64,000 bases of DNA. Source: Cohaesibacter gelatinilyticus. Its GTDB lineage: Bacteria; Pseudomonadota; Alphaproteobacteria; Rhizobiales; Cohaesibacteraceae. The notes under the pieces are model-generated. The model was not told the origin of the DNA. It did no database searches and saw only the letters and a program-made list of their open reading frames with translations. This document shows, piece by piece, positions 1 through 9,540 of the stretch; the first letter of the stretch is position 1, and each line of letters begins with the position of its first letter. Both the position numbers and the translations under genes were made by a program. The stretch spans positions 2,135,052 through 2,199,051 of the forward strand of contig NZ_OBEL01000001.1 of assembly GCF_900215605.1 (NCBI RefSeq). Reading direction: 5' to 3'.

Positions 1-93
1 ATAATGCCGCAGTGCACAATCTTTTTCGCTTCGTCTTTTGACTAATATCTCGTAAGATTTTCGTGAGTGAAAAGCCTAGGAGGAAGCAAAACC

Positions 94-171
94 ATGATTA
101 AATCGATGAATATCGTTGTGGTTGGTGCAGCCTTTGCGTTTGTTGCAGCAGTTATATTTGGTTTAGTTTAG
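94..171 (+). CDS. 25-residue single-pass membrane peptide
   Basis: A short reading frame starts with ATG at 94 and ends at TAG. It is preceded by a perfect AGGAGG ribosome binding site (78-83) at ten bases spacing. The peptide begins with a short polar, basic head (MIKSMN) followed by about 18 uninterrupted hydrophobic or small residues (Val, Ala, Gly, Phe, Ile, Leu), which is enough for one membrane helix with the N-terminus inside. A rho-independent hairpin lies about 90 bases downstream. I do not recognise the family. The strong ribosome binding site and terminator are the evidence that it is real. It could also be a leader peptide, but no gene on the same strand follows. Confidence 0.55.
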   Translation: MIKSMNIVVVGAAFAFVAAVIFGLV

Positions 172-260
172 GCAACATCGTCTGCACTTGAATGGATGTT
201 TTATATATTCCATTCCAAAAAGACTTATACTACAAGAACTGCTTACAAGACAAATATGAG

Positions 261-287
261 AAAACCGGGGTAAAAACTCCGGTTTTT
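261..287 (+). terminator. Rho-independent terminator, probably bidirectional
   Basis: Arms AAAACCGGGG and CTCCGGTTTT pair (one wobble) around a short A-rich loop and end in a T run on the plus strand. On the minus strand the same hairpin lies just beyond the metH stop, so it can serve both the small peptide transcript and metH. Confidence 0.7.
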
Positions 288-326
288 CAATTTCATATCT
301 ACATTCAGACCGCATAAATTGAGCAG

Positions 327-3300
327 TCAGCTCCTGGGAATGTAGTTCAGAATTGGAGCAAGCCATTTCTCAGCTGTTGCCAAATCCCACCCCTTGCGCT
401 CAGCATATGATTCAACCTGATCCTTCTCGATTTTACCAACCCCGAAATAATAACTATCAGGATGGCTGAAATAGAGACCGGATACCGCAGAACCCGGTGT
501 CATGGCACAGCTTTCAGTCAGCTTGATTCCTGTGGTTGCCTCTGCATCCAGCAATTCAAACAGAGTACGTTTCTCCGTATGATCAGGCTGAGCAGGATAA
601 CCAGGTGCAGGGCGAATCCCTTGATACCCTTCGGAGATAAGATCGGCATTGGAAAGTTTCTCTTCACCAGCATAACCCCAATGGATCTTGCGCACGTCCT
701 CATGCATCTTTTCTGCATAAGCTTCCGCCAGACGATCAGCCAGAGCCTGTAATAAGATCTTGGAATAATCATCCCCCGCTGCATCAAATGCCGACGCCCG
801 TTCTGCTTCCCCAAAACCGGTCGAAACTGCAAAACCACCTACATAGTCCGCGATATCCATGCCCTGTGGCGCAACAAAATCTGCAATCGAGACATTGGCA
901 CGCTTGGAACGCCCTGCAATCTGCTGGCGCAAGCCATGGAAGCGAGCCAGCTCATCATCACGTTCTTCATTACGATAGAGCGCGATATCATCCCCATCCC
1001 GGTTGGCCGGCCAGAAGCCAATAACACCACGAGCACTGAGCCATTTTTCATCGATAATCTGTTTCAACATGGCTTGGGCATCATTGAAAAGTGCCGTCGC
1101 AGCTTCACCATAGACATCATCATCAAGAATCGCCGGATAACGCCCTTTCATTTCCCAGGTGGAGAAGAAAGGTGTCCAGTCGATGTAGGGAACCAGCTCA
1201 GCCAGATCCTGCTCTTCAAACACCTTGGTACCAATAAAAGAAGGTTTCACCGGATTGCTGGCATCCCAGTCGAGCTCTAATCCATTCGCCTGAGCATCAA
1301 CCAGCGCCAAACGCGCCTTTTTGTTTTGTGCCTTGACATGATTGTCACGTACACGAACATAGTCGGCACGAATATCTTCGATATAAGCATCCTTGTCGCG
1401 CGAAAGAAGCTTGGTCGCCACACCAACCGCACGGGAGGCATCGGTAACATAGATAGACTGACTGTTTTGATAACCCGGAGCAATCTTCACCGCCGTATGG
1501 ACTTGCGAGGTAGTGGCTCCACCAATCAACAAGGGCTGATCAAAACCTTCACGCTGCAATTCACTGGCAACATGCACCATTTCATCCAGAGATGGCGTAA
1601 TCAGACCAGACAGACCGATGATATCGACCTTCTCCTTGCGAGCCGCCTCCAAAATGTCATTGGTTGGTACCATGACGCCGAGATCAACCACTTCATAGCC
1701 ATTGCATTGCAGAACAACACCCACGATATTCTTGCCGATATCATGCACGTCACCCTTCACAGTGGCCATCAATACCTTACCAGCGCTTTGACGCTCACCT
1801 TCCTGTTCTTCATCCATGAAAGGCAGGAGGTAAGCGACAGCCTTCTTCATGACACGCGCGGATTTCACCACCTGTGGCAGGAACATCTTGCCATCACCAA
1901 ACAGATCACCAACCACATTCATGCCATCCATAAGCGGACCTTCGATCACGTCCAGTGTACGCTCGGAGGCCTGACGCGCTTCCTCGACATCTTCATCAAT
2001 GTAATCACCGATGCCTTTGACAAGTGCATATTCCAAACGCTTGCCAACCGAAGCTTCACGCCAGGAGAGATCCACAACCTTGGCCTCGCCTTTTTTATGA
2101 AGATAGCGCTCAGCAATTTCCAGCAATCGATCTGTGCCATCTTCGCGCCGATTCAGCACCACATCTTCAATGCGCTCGAGCAGCTCCTTGTCAATTTGAT
2201 CATAGACCATGAGCTGTCCGGCATTGACGATCGACATGTCCAAACCAACCTTGATGGCATGATACAAGAAAGCTGAATGCATGGCTTCGCGAACGAGATT
2301 GTTACCACGGAAGGAGAAGGACAGGTTCGACAAACCGCCTGACACATGGGCATGAGGCAAATTCTCACGAATCCATCGTGTTGCCTCAATGAAGTCCATT
2401 CCATAATTGTTATGTTCTTCGATGCCCGTCGCAACCGCAAAGACGTTCGGGTCAAAAATGATATCTTCCGGCAGGAAACCGACTTCATCGACCAGAATAT
2501 CGTAGCTGTTCTTACAGATCTCGATCTTCCGCTCATAGCTATCCGCCTGACCTTTCTCATCAAAAGCCATGACAACAACGGCTGCACCATAACGTTTGAT
2601 CAGTTTGGCCTGAGCAACAAAAGCCTCTTTGCCTTCCTTCAATGAGATGGAGTTGACCACCGACTTCCCCTGAAGACATTTCAGGCCTGCTTCAATAACG
2701 CTCCATTTGGAGCTATCCACCATAATCGGCACACGGGAGATGTCGGGTTCAGCCACCACAAGATTTAGGAATGTGACCATGGCGGCTTCCGAATCCAGCA
2801 ACCCCTCGTCCATATTCACATCGATGATTTGTGCACCACTCTCCACCTGCTGGCGCGCCACATCCAAAGCGGCCTCATAGTCTCCGTCGGTAATCAGACG
2901 ACGAAATTTGGCAGAACCGGTGACATTGGTTCGCTCGCCAATATTGACAAAATTGGTCTCTGGCGTCAGCGTGAATGGTTCAAGACCGGACAAACGCATA
3001 TATTGCGGCACCTCGGGAATGGCCCGTGGCGGATAAGGCTTTACCGCATCTGCAATAGCCCGAATGTGATCAGGCGTGGTACCACAACAGCCACCGACCA
3101 GATTGATCAAACCATCCCTGGCAAAACCCTCCAGGAGACCAGCCATATGTTCCGGGCTCTCGTCATATTCACCAAACTCGTTCGGCAGACCGGCATTGGG
3201 ATAAGTGGAAACATAAGTCTCTGCAACTCGTGAAATACTGTCGACATGCTGGCGCAGCTCGGCAGCACCAAGCGCACAGTTCAAGCCAACAGCAAATGGC

Positions 3301-4031
3301 TTTGCATGACGCACAGAATTATAGAAAGCCTCCGCAGTCTGGCCCGAGAGAGTACGACCAGACTTATCGGTGATGGTGCCGGAAATCACCACAGGCCAAA
3401 CCATACCTTTCTCTTCAAACAATTCATCAATCGCGAAGAGAGCTGCTTTGGCATTCAAGGTATCAAAGATGGTTTCAACCGCCAGAGCATCCGCCCCGCC
3501 TTCAATCAAGCCACGCGCGGCTTCACGATAAGCATCTTTCAACTCATCGAAACTGACAGCCCGATAGCCTGGATCATTCACATCAGGAGAGATCGACCCT
3601 GTCCGGTTGGTTGGACCAAGGGCGCCCAGAACAAAAGCCTTGCGCCCTGGCTCGTTTGCCTCCACCGCCACGACGGCTTCCCTTGCAATCTTGGCACTTT
3701 CAAAGTTCAGCTCATAAGCCAGGCTTTCCATCGCATAATCAGCCTGAGCGATGGTGGTTGACGAGAAGGTATTCGTTCCGACAAAATCAGCACCAGCTTC
3801 CAGATATTGACGGTGAATGTCACGAATGGCATCAGGTTGAGTGATGGACAGCAAATCATTGTTGCCCTTCAAATCCTGATTCCAGTTCTTGAAGCGCTCC
3901 CCACGGAAATCGCCTTCCTCATACCCAAGACGCTGGATCATGGTACCCATGGCCCCATCCAGAATAAGAATACGCTCTTTAGCCAAGATGCTCAGCGCTT
4001 CAAATGAAGGGGATTGAGGTAAAACCGACAT
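327..4031 (-). CDS. metH: Cobalamin-dependent methionine synthase MetH
   Basis: Transfers a methyl group from 5-methyltetrahydrofolate to homocysteine via methylcobalamin in the cytoplasm, giving methionine. The 1234 residues match the full four-module enzyme. The order is a homocysteine/zinc module (about 1-330, with GLNCALG and the zinc-binding [10 protein letters not shown]), a pterin-binding module (about 355-620, [11 protein letters not shown]), the B12 cap and Rossmann modules (about 650-890, with the cobalt-ligating DVHDIGKN), and a C-terminal AdoMet reactivation domain (with [12 protein letters not shown]). The start ATG has GGAG nine bases upstream. It is the last gene of an apparent regulator-metF-metH minus-strand unit, 123 bases after metF. 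It depends on B12, as does the reductive dehalogenase elsewhere in the window. Confidence 0.97.
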   Translation of the reverse strand: MSVLPQSPSFEALSILAKERILILDGAMGTMIQRLGYEEGDFRGERFKNWNQDLKGNNDLLSITQPDAIRDIHRQYLEAGADFVGTNTFSSTTIAQADYAMESLAYELNFESAKIAREAVVAVEANEPGRKAFVLGALGPTNRTGSISPDVNDPGYRAVSFDELKDAYREAARGLIEGGADALAVETIFDTLNAKAALFAIDELFEEKGMVWPVVISGTITDKSGRTLSGQTAEAFYNSVRHAKPFAVGLNCALGAAELRQHVDSISRVAETYVSTYPNAGLPNEFGEYDESPEHMAGLLEGFARDGLINLVGGCCGTTPDHIRAIADAVKPYPPRAIPEVPQYMRLSGLEPFTLTPETNFVNIGERTNVTGSAKFRRLITDGDYEAALDVARQQVESGAQIIDVNMDEGLLDSEAAMVTFLNLVVAEPDISRVPIMVDSSKWSVIEAGLKCLQGKSVVNSISLKEGKEAFVAQAKLIKRYGAAVVVMAFDEKGQADSYERKIEICKNSYDILVDEVGFLPEDIIFDPNVFAVATGIEEHNNYGMDFIEATRWIRENLPHAHVSGGLSNLSFSFRGNNLVREAMHSAFLYHAIKVGLDMSIVNAGQLMVYDQIDKELLERIEDVVLNRREDGTDRLLEIAERYLHKKGEAKVVDLSWREASVGKRLEYALVKGIGDYIDEDVEEARQASERTLDVIEGPLMDGMNVVGDLFGDGKMFLPQVVKSARVMKKAVAYLLPFMDEEQEGERQSAGKVLMATVKGDVHDIGKNIVGVVLQCNGYEVVDLGVMVPTNDILEAARKEKVDIIGLSGLITPSLDEMVHVASELQREGFDQPLLIGGATTSQVHTAVKIAPGYQNSQSIYVTDASRAVGVATKLLSRDKDAYIEDIRADYVRVRDNHVKAQNKKARLALVDAQANGLELDWDASNPVKPSFIGTKVFEEQDLAELVPYIDWTPFFSTWEMKGRYPAILDDDVYGEAATALFNDAQAMLKQIIDEKWLSARGVIGFWPANRDGDDIALYRNEERDDELARFHGLRQQIAGRSKRANVSIADFVAPQGMDIADYVGGFAVSTGFGEAERASAFDAAGDDYSKILLQALADRLAEAYAEKMHEDVRKIHWGYAGEEKLSNADLISEGYQGIRPAPGYPAQPDHTEKRTLFELLDAEATTGIKLTESCAMTPGSAVSGLYFSHPDSYYFGVGKIEKDQVESYAERKGWDLATAEKWLAPILNYIPRS

Positions 4032-4154
4032 GAAAATTCTCCAGCTTCAGGACCATCACGGCCCGGATCCAATCAAAGGATCAATCTATCATTCGTATAT
4101 TTCAGGCAGAGAAATGCTTCTTCGCCTTGTCAAGTTCAGCCACCAACAGAGCAA

Positions 4155-5105
4155 TCAGGCACCATCGGGGCGCAAACCAAGCAGATGGCAGATAGCATAA
4201 GACAGGTTCGCGCGGTTCATGGTGTAGAAATGGAAGTCATCGATGCCACGTTCCAGCAAATCTTGAACCTGCTCGGCTGCGATCGCTGCTGCCACCAGAC
4301 GATGTGTCTCCGGATCATCATCCAGACCTTCGAACCGGTTTGCCAGCCATTGCGGCACACTGGCCCCGGTTCGACTGGCAAAATTAGCCATCTGCTTGAA
4401 GTTGTGGATAGGCAGAATGCCAGGAACGATTGGAATAAAAATCCCAGCTCGACGCACCCGTTCCACATAAGCTTCATACAGATCATTATCGAAGAAAAAT
4501 TGCGTGATCGCCCGCGTCGCACCAGCATCAACCTTCTGACGCAACATCTCGATATCCATCGCAAAATCCGGGCTTTCCGGATGCTTTTCGGGATACGCAG
4601 AGACGGTCACTTCAAAATCACCTATCTCGCGAATTCCACTTACCAGATCCGCAGCATTCACATACCCACCCGTATGGGGTTCATAGCGACTACCAACGCC
4701 ATCAACCGGATCACCACGAAGAGCAACAATGTGATTGACACCGCAATCTGCATAGGAGCGAATGACATCATTCACCTCTTGCTTGGTTGCTCCAACACAA
4801 GTCAAATGTGCGGCTGGCTTAACCTTGGTTTCCTCAACCATGCGAGCCACAATATCATGGGTACGCTCGCGGGTGGAACCTCCAGCTCCATAGGTCACAG
4901 AGATAAAACTGGGAGACAGTGGAGCGAGGCGCTCAACTGATGCCCATAGATTTTCTTCCATTTTCTCCGATTTCGGCGGAAAGAATTCAAAAGAAATCTT
5001 CAACTTGTCCGCATCCTGGCTTCTTCGCCCGCTGCGTTCGGTATTATGGTTCATCATCTCACCACACTTTACTGGACAGGATATGGGCTCCCTTGCTACG
5101 GCCAT
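4155..5105 (-). CDS. metF: 5,10-methylenetetrahydrofolate reductase MetF
   Basis: Reduces methylene-THF to methyl-THF, the methyl donor used by MetH next to it. The TIM-barrel FAD enzyme is recognised from FEFFPPKSEKMEE near the N-terminus, SVTYGAGGSTRERT, ALRGDPVDG and AITQFFFDND. Full length is 316 residues, a little above the usual 290-300. The first 16-17 residues are not typical, and an ATG pair at 5057/5054 would give a normal-length protein. Purine-rich stretches sit very close to both candidate starts, so the start is unresolved. It lies 57 bases downstream of the ArsR/methyltransferase regulator and is probably cotranscribed with it. Confidence 0.95.
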   Translation of the reverse strand: MAVAREPISCPVKCGEMMNHNTERSGRRSQDADKLKISFEFFPPKSEKMEENLWASVERLAPLSPSFISVTYGAGGSTRERTHDIVARMVEETKVKPAAHLTCVGATKQEVNDVIRSYADCGVNHIVALRGDPVDGVGSRYEPHTGGYVNAADLVSGIREIGDFEVTVSAYPEKHPESPDFAMDIEMLRQKVDAGATRAITQFFFDNDLYEAYVERVRRAGIFIPIVPGILPIHNFKQMANFASRTGASVPQWLANRFEGLDDDPETHRLVAAAIAAEQVQDLLERGIDDFHFYTMNRANLSYAICHLLGLRPDGA

Positions 5106-5162
5106 ATCCTTTCATCACTTCAATCACCCCAATAGGCTGATATATTCTTTTGTTTTCATCGC

Positions 5163-6125
5163 CTAACGGCGCTGCGCCAACCACAAGCTCACAGTCAACG
5201 GTACGCGTTCTTTGGCCAACTCGCCTTGCTCAGCTTCCAGATCCCGAACCGAGAGCAGATCGAAGCCAGCCTCACCCAGCCAGCCCTCCATGATCTCGTG
5301 GGAGAAGCCAAGGCGCCGATGTGCGTGGTCCTTGCGCAAAAACTCATGTTCATGCGGAGCGAAGTCCACGATCAGCAACCGACCTTTTACGGCCATCACA
5401 TGACCCGTCTCGGAAATCGCTGCCAAAGGATCATCTAAATAGTGCAAAACTTGATGGAGGCTCACCAGATCATAGCGCGTTTCATGGGTCGCCAGATCCA
5501 GAATGTCCCCTTGCTGGACATGCAGATGCTGGAATTGAGGCGCATCCAATCTCGCCCGTGCCACCGACAACATCGGCGGGTTGGAATCCAATCCCAAGCC
5601 ATGTTGGCAATGGCCAGCCAGCAGCGCCAATATGCTCCCGGTTCCTGTTCCCAGATCAAGAAGACTGGAAAAGCCATCCTTACCAATCAGATCCAGTATC
5701 TCTGTCTCAACCGCACTTTCAGGAACATGCAGGGCCCGGATTTCATCCCAACGGCCTGCATTGGTCTGGAAGTATTCCTGAGCGGCCTGCGCGTTGGCAC
5801 TCTTTACGGCTTCCAGCTTTTCACGATCACGAGCCATCTGCACATCATTCTCATCCAACTCGGACAACAGATGAGAAATCAGGCCACGAAGCACGCGATC
5901 CTGAGACAGGCGATAATATACCCAGGCCCCTTCTGGCACCCGCTCCACCAGATCTGTTTCGAAAAGCAGTTTCAAATGGCGAGAAATGCGCGGTTGGCTC
6001 TGGTTGAGAATAGCGGTCAAATCCTTCACAGAAAGGTCTCCGCGCTGCAAAAGCGCAAGCAAACGCAAGCGCGTCTGCTCCCCGGCAGCTTTCAAGATCC
6101 CAACGATTTCATCCAAAGTGGCCAT
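5163..6125 (-). CDS. ArsR-family regulator fused to a SAM-binding methyltransferase domain (SahR-like)
   Basis: Residues about 1-100 form an ArsR-type winged helix (LLALLQRGDLSVKDLTAILN, then QPRISRHLKLL as the recognition region). Residues about 135-320 form a class I methyltransferase fold with the SAM/SAH-binding loop LLDLGTGTGS. No metal-binding cysteine pair is visible. Two-domain regulators of this kind next to metF/metH in Proteobacteria have been described as SahR, a sensor of S-adenosylhomocysteine that controls the SAM cycle. The position upstream of metF and metH and the perfect palindrome just before its start support that reading and autoregulation. A real methyltransferase activity cannot be excluded. 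Confidence 0.85.
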   Translation of the reverse strand: MATLDEIVGILKAAGEQTRLRLLALLQRGDLSVKDLTAILNQSQPRISRHLKLLFETDLVERVPEGAWVYYRLSQDRVLRGLISHLLSELDENDVQMARDREKLEAVKSANAQAAQEYFQTNAGRWDEIRALHVPESAVETEILDLIGKDGFSSLLDLGTGTGSILALLAGHCQHGLGLDSNPPMLSVARARLDAPQFQHLHVQQGDILDLATHETRYDLVSLHQVLHYLDDPLAAISETGHVMAVKGRLLIVDFAPHEHEFLRKDHAHRRLGFSHEIMEGWLGEAGFDLLSVRDLEAEQGELAKERVPLTVSLWLAQRR

Positions 6126-6147
6126 AACACGCTACCAAATAAAAGAC

Positions 6148-6163
6148 ATAAAGATATCTTTAT
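6148..6163. promoter_or_regulatory. Perfect 16-bp palindrome, candidate operator of the ArsR/methyltransferase regulator
   Basis: ATAAAGATATCTTTAT is a perfect palindrome whose edge lies 22 bases from the regulator start codon, where an autoregulatory ArsR-family site is expected. The assignment is by position and symmetry only. Confidence 0.6.
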
Positions 6164-6223
6164 ACGATTAAATTTCATGTTTCAAGCACTTCTCTCCAAA
6201 AGACCCACAATTGTAAAAGACAC

Positions 6224-6252
6224 AAAAAAAGCCCCGCCAGTGACGGAGCTTT
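6224..6252 (-). terminator. Rho-independent terminator of gapR
   Basis: On the minus strand AAAGCTCCG pairs with CGGGGCTTT (one wobble) across a 7-base loop and is followed by a run of T. It lies downstream of the gapR stop. Confidence 0.75.
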
Positions 6253-6298
6253 CTATACCGGGCTGCCTTCTTCGGCGGGCCACCATATATAGTGGCAA

Positions 6299-6568
6299 CT
6301 AGCCTGCACTTTCCTCGAAAGCAGGTGCCATGCCCAGAGCATGCAGATACAAATCCAGCAATGCTTCCATCTCCTGACGCTCATTGCTGTCTTGCTTGCG
6401 TAGACGGATCACCTGACGCATGACTTTCACATCATAGCCATTGCCCTTGGCTTCTGCGAAAACATCCTTGATGTCGTCGGAAATGGCCTTCTTTTCTTCT
6501 TCTAGGCGCTCGATGCGTTCTACAAATGCGCGCAGCTGGTCAGCTGCAACACCACCTGGATTTGACAT
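6299..6568 (-). CDS. gapR: GapR-family nucleoid-associated protein (DUF2312)
   Basis: GapR is an AT-rich/overtwisted-DNA binding chromosome protein of Alphaproteobacteria, known from Caulobacter as an aid to replication and topoisomerase action. The start at 6568 gives 89 residues, the Caulobacter length. It has GGAG eight bases upstream, and a longer upstream frame has no better start. The N-terminal half is a charged coiled coil ([20 protein letters not shown]). It is followed by [17 protein letters not shown] and the basic [10 protein letters not shown], which are hallmark segments of the family. It is monocistronic, with its own terminator downstream. Confidence 0.92.
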   Translation of the reverse strand: MSNPGGVAADQLRAFVERIERLEEEKKAISDDIKDVFAEAKGNGYDVKVMRQVIRLRKQDSNERQEMEALLDLYLHALGMAPAFEESAG

Positions 6569-6712
6569 AAAATTCTCCGTTTCGAATAGCGCGGCAAACA
6601 GCATCTGGCGCTTGCCAATCGGTTCTTGCGCCGAACCGACATTTACCTTGGCTTAACCAAGCAACCCTTGCCAAGTCTTTAACGAGCTGACAATTGCACC
6701 CGCAACTGTGGC

Positions 6713-7009
6713 TTAATCGTGATTATGGCTGATTTTAAATGCGTCCATTTGCTCCTGAGTCGCTTCTGTCTGATGCTTCGCCTTCCATTCATCATATGGC
6801 ATACCATAGACAATTTCACGAGCTTGATCTTTGGACATGTCCAGCCCTGACTCATTGGCAGCCTCCATATACCAGCGTGAAAGGCAGTTGCGGCAGAAGC
6901 CAGCCAGATTCATCATATCGATATTCTGTGCATCTGTACGTTCCTGCAAATGCGAAACCAGACGACGGAAAGCAGCAGCTTCCAACTCAAGACGAGTTTG
7001 TTGATCCAT
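6713..7009 (-). CDS. DUF1244 family small protein
   Basis: A 98-residue soluble protein with a GAGGA ribosome binding site. The family signature is seen in AAAFRRLVSHLQERTDAQNID, then GFCRNCLSRW (a CxxC pair) and EIVYGMPYDEWKAKHQ. The function of DUF1244 is not established. The two cysteines could bind a metal, but that is inference. It lies alone on the minus strand, diverging from the DUF1036-pyk pair. Confidence 0.85.
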   Translation of the reverse strand: MDQQTRLELEAAAFRRLVSHLQERTDAQNIDMMNLAGFCRNCLSRWYMEAANESGLDMSKDQAREIVYGMPYDEWKAKHQTEATQEQMDAFKISHNHD

Positions 7010-7318
7010 TCTTCAATCCTCAGCTCTTGTCTCTTTCTATGCCTCTTGAGGCTTTGGCAATCTGATAGCATAGATAGACCCCGGTCTGGCAAGCACAAGC
7101 TCCGATTCATTGGTCATCGAACAAAGCCACAAATTTTCCCATATTTGGAGCAATAGTCACCTGGTGCGACGTCTCATTGGCTCAAAAGCCCGAAAACCCT
7201 GAAATCCTAGATTGACAGCAGGGGCGCGAATACGCGAAACAAAGAGCGGTTTGCACCTTTTGCACCAAAGACAATGAAAATCAGCTCCATACCTGCCCGG
7301 ATTTACAATTCTCGCCCT
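7010..7318. other. Intergenic region between divergent genes
   Basis: About 300 bases between DUF1244 (minus) and DUF1036 (plus). It must hold promoters for both. I see no convincing hairpin, palindrome or additional small gene in it. Confidence 0.5.
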
Positions 7319-7735
7319 ATGACAAAGACATTTATTCACTCATTCGCACTCACTGGTCTCCTTTTATGTGCAAACTTGACAACAGCGCAGGCAGATTTGC
7401 GCGTTTGTAACAGAACTTCCTCTACAGTGGGCCTTGCCATAGGCTACCAGCTGGATGGAGAATGGATCAGTGAGGGCTGGTGGAATCTGGAAAAAGATGA
7501 ATGTGACACCGTCCTGATGGGCGCCTTGGTGAGCACAAAGTTCCTCGTCCATGCCATTGATTATGATAAAGGCGGCAAGTGGGTGGGTGAAAACTTCATG
7601 TGCACTCAGGACAAGCAATTCACCATCAAGGGCGTAAAGGAATGCGTCGCCCGAGGCTTCGAGAAGACCGGTTTTTATGAAGTAGATACCGCGGGCAAGC
7701 AGGATTACACGGTCCAATTGACCGATCAAAAATAG
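7319..7735 (+). CDS. Secreted DUF1036 protein
   Basis: From ATG 7319 the protein is 138 residues and opens with a classical signal peptide (MTKTFIHSFALTGLLLCANL, cleavage near AQA-D). The mature part has the DUF1036 pattern: LRVCNRTSSTVGLAIGYQ, a WISEGWWNLE block and four or more cysteines that may form periplasmic disulphides. An in-frame ATG at 7274 would place 15 polar residues before the signal peptide, so 7319 is preferred; neither start has a good ribosome binding site. DUF1036 has no proven function. It lies 21 bases before pyk, and this pairing recurs in Hyphomicrobiales. Confidence 0.85.
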   Translation: MTKTFIHSFALTGLLLCANLTTAQADLRVCNRTSSTVGLAIGYQLDGEWISEGWWNLEKDECDTVLMGALVSTKFLVHAIDYDKGGKWVGENFMCTQDKQFTIKGVKECVARGFEKTGFYEVDTAGKQDYTVQLTDQK

Positions 7736-7756
7736 AGAGAAAGGCAACTTTAGCCA

Positions 7757-9193
7757 ATGAGACGCAAGCGGAAAGTCAAAATTCTCGCCACATTGGGCCC
7801 TGCCTCCAACGAGGAAAGCCAGATCAAAGATCTTTTTCTGGCCGGTGCCGATGTCTTTCGCATCAATATGAGCCACTCCAGCCATGAAATGTTGCGTGAC
7901 TATGTGCGCAAAATCCGCAATGTTGAGCAGCAGGTAGGCCGCCCCATCGGCATTCTCGCCGATTTACAAGGCCCTAAATTGCGCCTTGGCAAGTTTGCCG
8001 ACACAAAGATTGATCTACAAGATGGTCAAACCTTCACTCTGGATATGTCTGAAGAACCTGGTGATACTGGCCGTGTTCAGTTACCTCACCCGGAAATTTT
8101 CGGCTCTGTCAGCGTTGGCGACCTGCTCCTTCTCGACGATGGAAAAGTGCGTGTTAAAACCACCGAAGTTAGCGCTAACACAATTGTCACCGAAGTGATC
8201 AATGGCGGACCGATTTCTGATCGCAAGGGTGTTTCTTTTCCCGACAGCACCCTATCATTCTCAGCCCTGACCGATAAAGATCGCGCCGATCTCGATGCAG
8301 CAGTCGAAGCAGAAGTTGACTGGTTGGCTCTTTCCTTCGTTCAACGCCCGGAAGATGTCGCAGAGGTTCGCAAGCTTTCTCGTGGTCGTGTTGGCGTTCT
8401 GGCCAAGATCGAAAAACCACAAGCTGTCGAACGCCTGAACGAGATCATTGATCTGTCGGATGCCCTCATGGTGGCACGTGGTGATCTGGGTGTCGAAATG
8501 CCTTTGCAGCGTGTCCCTGGCGTTCAGAAACAGATTACTCGCGCGGCCCGCAAAGCAGGCAAGCCAGTGGTCGTGGCCACCCAGATGCTGGAAAGCATGA
8601 TCCAGAGCCCAACCCCAACCCGTGCGGAAGTCTCCGATGTGGCCACTGCCGTCTTCGAAGGTGCTGATGCGATTATGCTGAGTGCCGAATCTGCGGCGGG
8701 TTCCTTCCCTGCCGAAGCTGTCTCCACCATGAACAGTATCGCCGAGGAAGTGGAGCAGGATCCGACCTATAGCTCCATCATCTATGCGCAACGCGCCGAA
8801 CCGGAAGCAACCGGGGCTGATGCAGTCTCCGCCGCTGCTCGTCAGATGGCAGAGACGCTCAATCTCGCGGCCATCGTCTGCTACACCTCGTCCGGTACCA
8901 CCGGCCTTCGTGCCGCTCGCGAGCGACCACAAACACCAATCATCACCCTCAGCCCGATTCCAAAGACGGCACGCCGCCTTGCCCTTGTCTGGGGCCTGCA
9001 TTGCGTGACATCAGACGATGCCCGGGATCTGGATGATATGGTGGATCGTGCCTGCCGCTTGTCCTTCCAGGAAGGCTTTGCAAAACCAGGGCAGCGCGTC
9101 ATCATCACTGCGGGCGTGCCATTGGGTACACCAGGCGCGACCAACATGTTGCGCATTGCCTTCATCGGTAGCGACGGTCTGGGCGGCATCTGA
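7757..9193 (+). CDS. pyk: Pyruvate kinase
   Basis: Catalyses the last ATP-forming step of glycolysis, phosphoenolpyruvate plus ADP to pyruvate. The 478-residue single-domain-set enzyme shows RRKRKVKILATLGPAS at the start, FRINMSHSSHE, the PROSITE-type active site VGVLAKIEKPQAVERL, VMVARGDLGVEMP with metal ligands, and ATQMLESMIQSPTPTRAEV. The C-terminal allosteric domain follows (about 345-478). The ribosome binding site is weak (AGAAAGG, rather far upstream), suggesting coupling to the DUF1036 gene 21 bases upstream. A strong terminator follows. Confidence 0.97.
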   Translation: MRRKRKVKILATLGPASNEESQIKDLFLAGADVFRINMSHSSHEMLRDYVRKIRNVEQQVGRPIGILADLQGPKLRLGKFADTKIDLQDGQTFTLDMSEEPGDTGRVQLPHPEIFGSVSVGDLLLLDDGKVRVKTTEVSANTIVTEVINGGPISDRKGVSFPDSTLSFSALTDKDRADLDAAVEAEVDWLALSFVQRPEDVAEVRKLSRGRVGVLAKIEKPQAVERLNEIIDLSDALMVARGDLGVEMPLQRVPGVQKQITRAARKAGKPVVVATQMLESMIQSPTPTRAEVSDVATAVFEGADAIMLSAESAAGSFPAEAVSTMNSIAEEVEQDPTYSSIIYAQRAEPEATGADAVSAAARQMAETLNLAAIVCYTSSGTTGLRAARERPQTPIITLSPIPKTARRLALVWGLHCVTSDDARDLDDMVDRACRLSFQEGFAKPGQRVIITAGVPLGTPGATNMLRIAFIGSDGLGGI

Positions 9194-9225
9194 CAGTCAT
9201 CTACACTTCAATGACCGCAGATTCG

Positions 9226-9252
9226 AAAAGAGGCCGTCACGGCCTCTTTTTG
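9226..9252 (+). terminator. Rho-independent terminator of pyk
   Basis: Perfect 12-bp inverted repeat AAAAGAGGCCGT / ACGGCCTCTTTT with a minimal loop and a T run, 32 bases after the pyk stop. Confidence 0.85.
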
Positions 9253-9295
9253 TATGCAGAGCGACTGTCTGCATGTCGAATGATTGTCCAAACGC

Positions 9296-9329
9296 AAAAA
9301 ACGCGCGAAGGTCAAACCTGCGCGCGTTT
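9296..9329 (-). terminator. Rho-independent terminator of rpmJ
   Basis: On the minus strand AAACGCGCG pairs perfectly with CGCGCGTTT around a 13-base loop and runs into TTTTT. It follows the rpmJ stop by about 27 bases. Confidence 0.8.
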
Positions 9330-9356
9330 AATGCAAAATCAAAAGGAGAACAATGC

Positions 9357-9482
9357 TTAGCCCTGACGAGCTTTAAAGCGAGGGTTCTTCTTGTTGATGA
9401 TATAGACACGACCCTTGCGGCGAACCATGCGGTTGTCACGGTGACGCTTGGCAAGAGCTTTCAGTGAATTCTTGATTTTCAT
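9357..9482 (-). CDS. rpmJ: 50S ribosomal protein L36, cysteine-free type
   Basis: The 41-residue product starts [18 protein letters not shown] and ends [11 protein letters not shown]; it is highly basic and matches L36. It has no cysteine, so it is the zinc-independent (C-minus) paralogue form common in Alphaproteobacteria. A GAGG ribosome binding site lies about ten bases upstream. It is transcribed alone, convergent with pyk, with a hairpin in its leader and a strong terminator after its stop. The frame, size and composition leave little doubt. Confidence 0.95.
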   Translation of the reverse strand: MKIKNSLKALAKRHRDNRMVRRKGRVYIINKKNPRFKARQG

Positions 9483-9517
9483 TGTTCCAAGCCTCGGCCA
9501 TCTTTATTTTGCGAAAC

Positions 9518-9538
9518 AAAAAGCGCGCCGAGGCGCGC
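9518..9538 (-). terminator. GC-rich hairpin with U-tract in the rpmJ leader
   Basis: GCGCGCC (9523-9529) and GGCGCGC (9532-9538) form a perfect 7-bp stem. On the minus strand the hairpin is followed by TTTTTG and then, 35 bases later, by the rpmJ start. It is shaped like an intrinsic terminator located upstream of the gene, so it may end an upstream short transcript or act as an attenuator. Confidence 0.5.
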
Positions 9539-9540
9539 AA

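Noticed and set aside
1326..2276. 316-codon open frame on the plus strand inside metH
   Set aside because: Fully antisense to conserved metH domains, with no family resemblance and no ribosome binding site; a coding-frame shadow.
4032..5162. SAM-type riboswitch upstream of metF or metH
   Set aside because: No SAM-I or SAM-II-like stem arrangement was seen in the short leaders; protein-based control is more likely.
8261..9001. 246-codon open frame on the minus strand inside pyk
   Set aside because: Antisense shadow of the conserved pyruvate kinase core.
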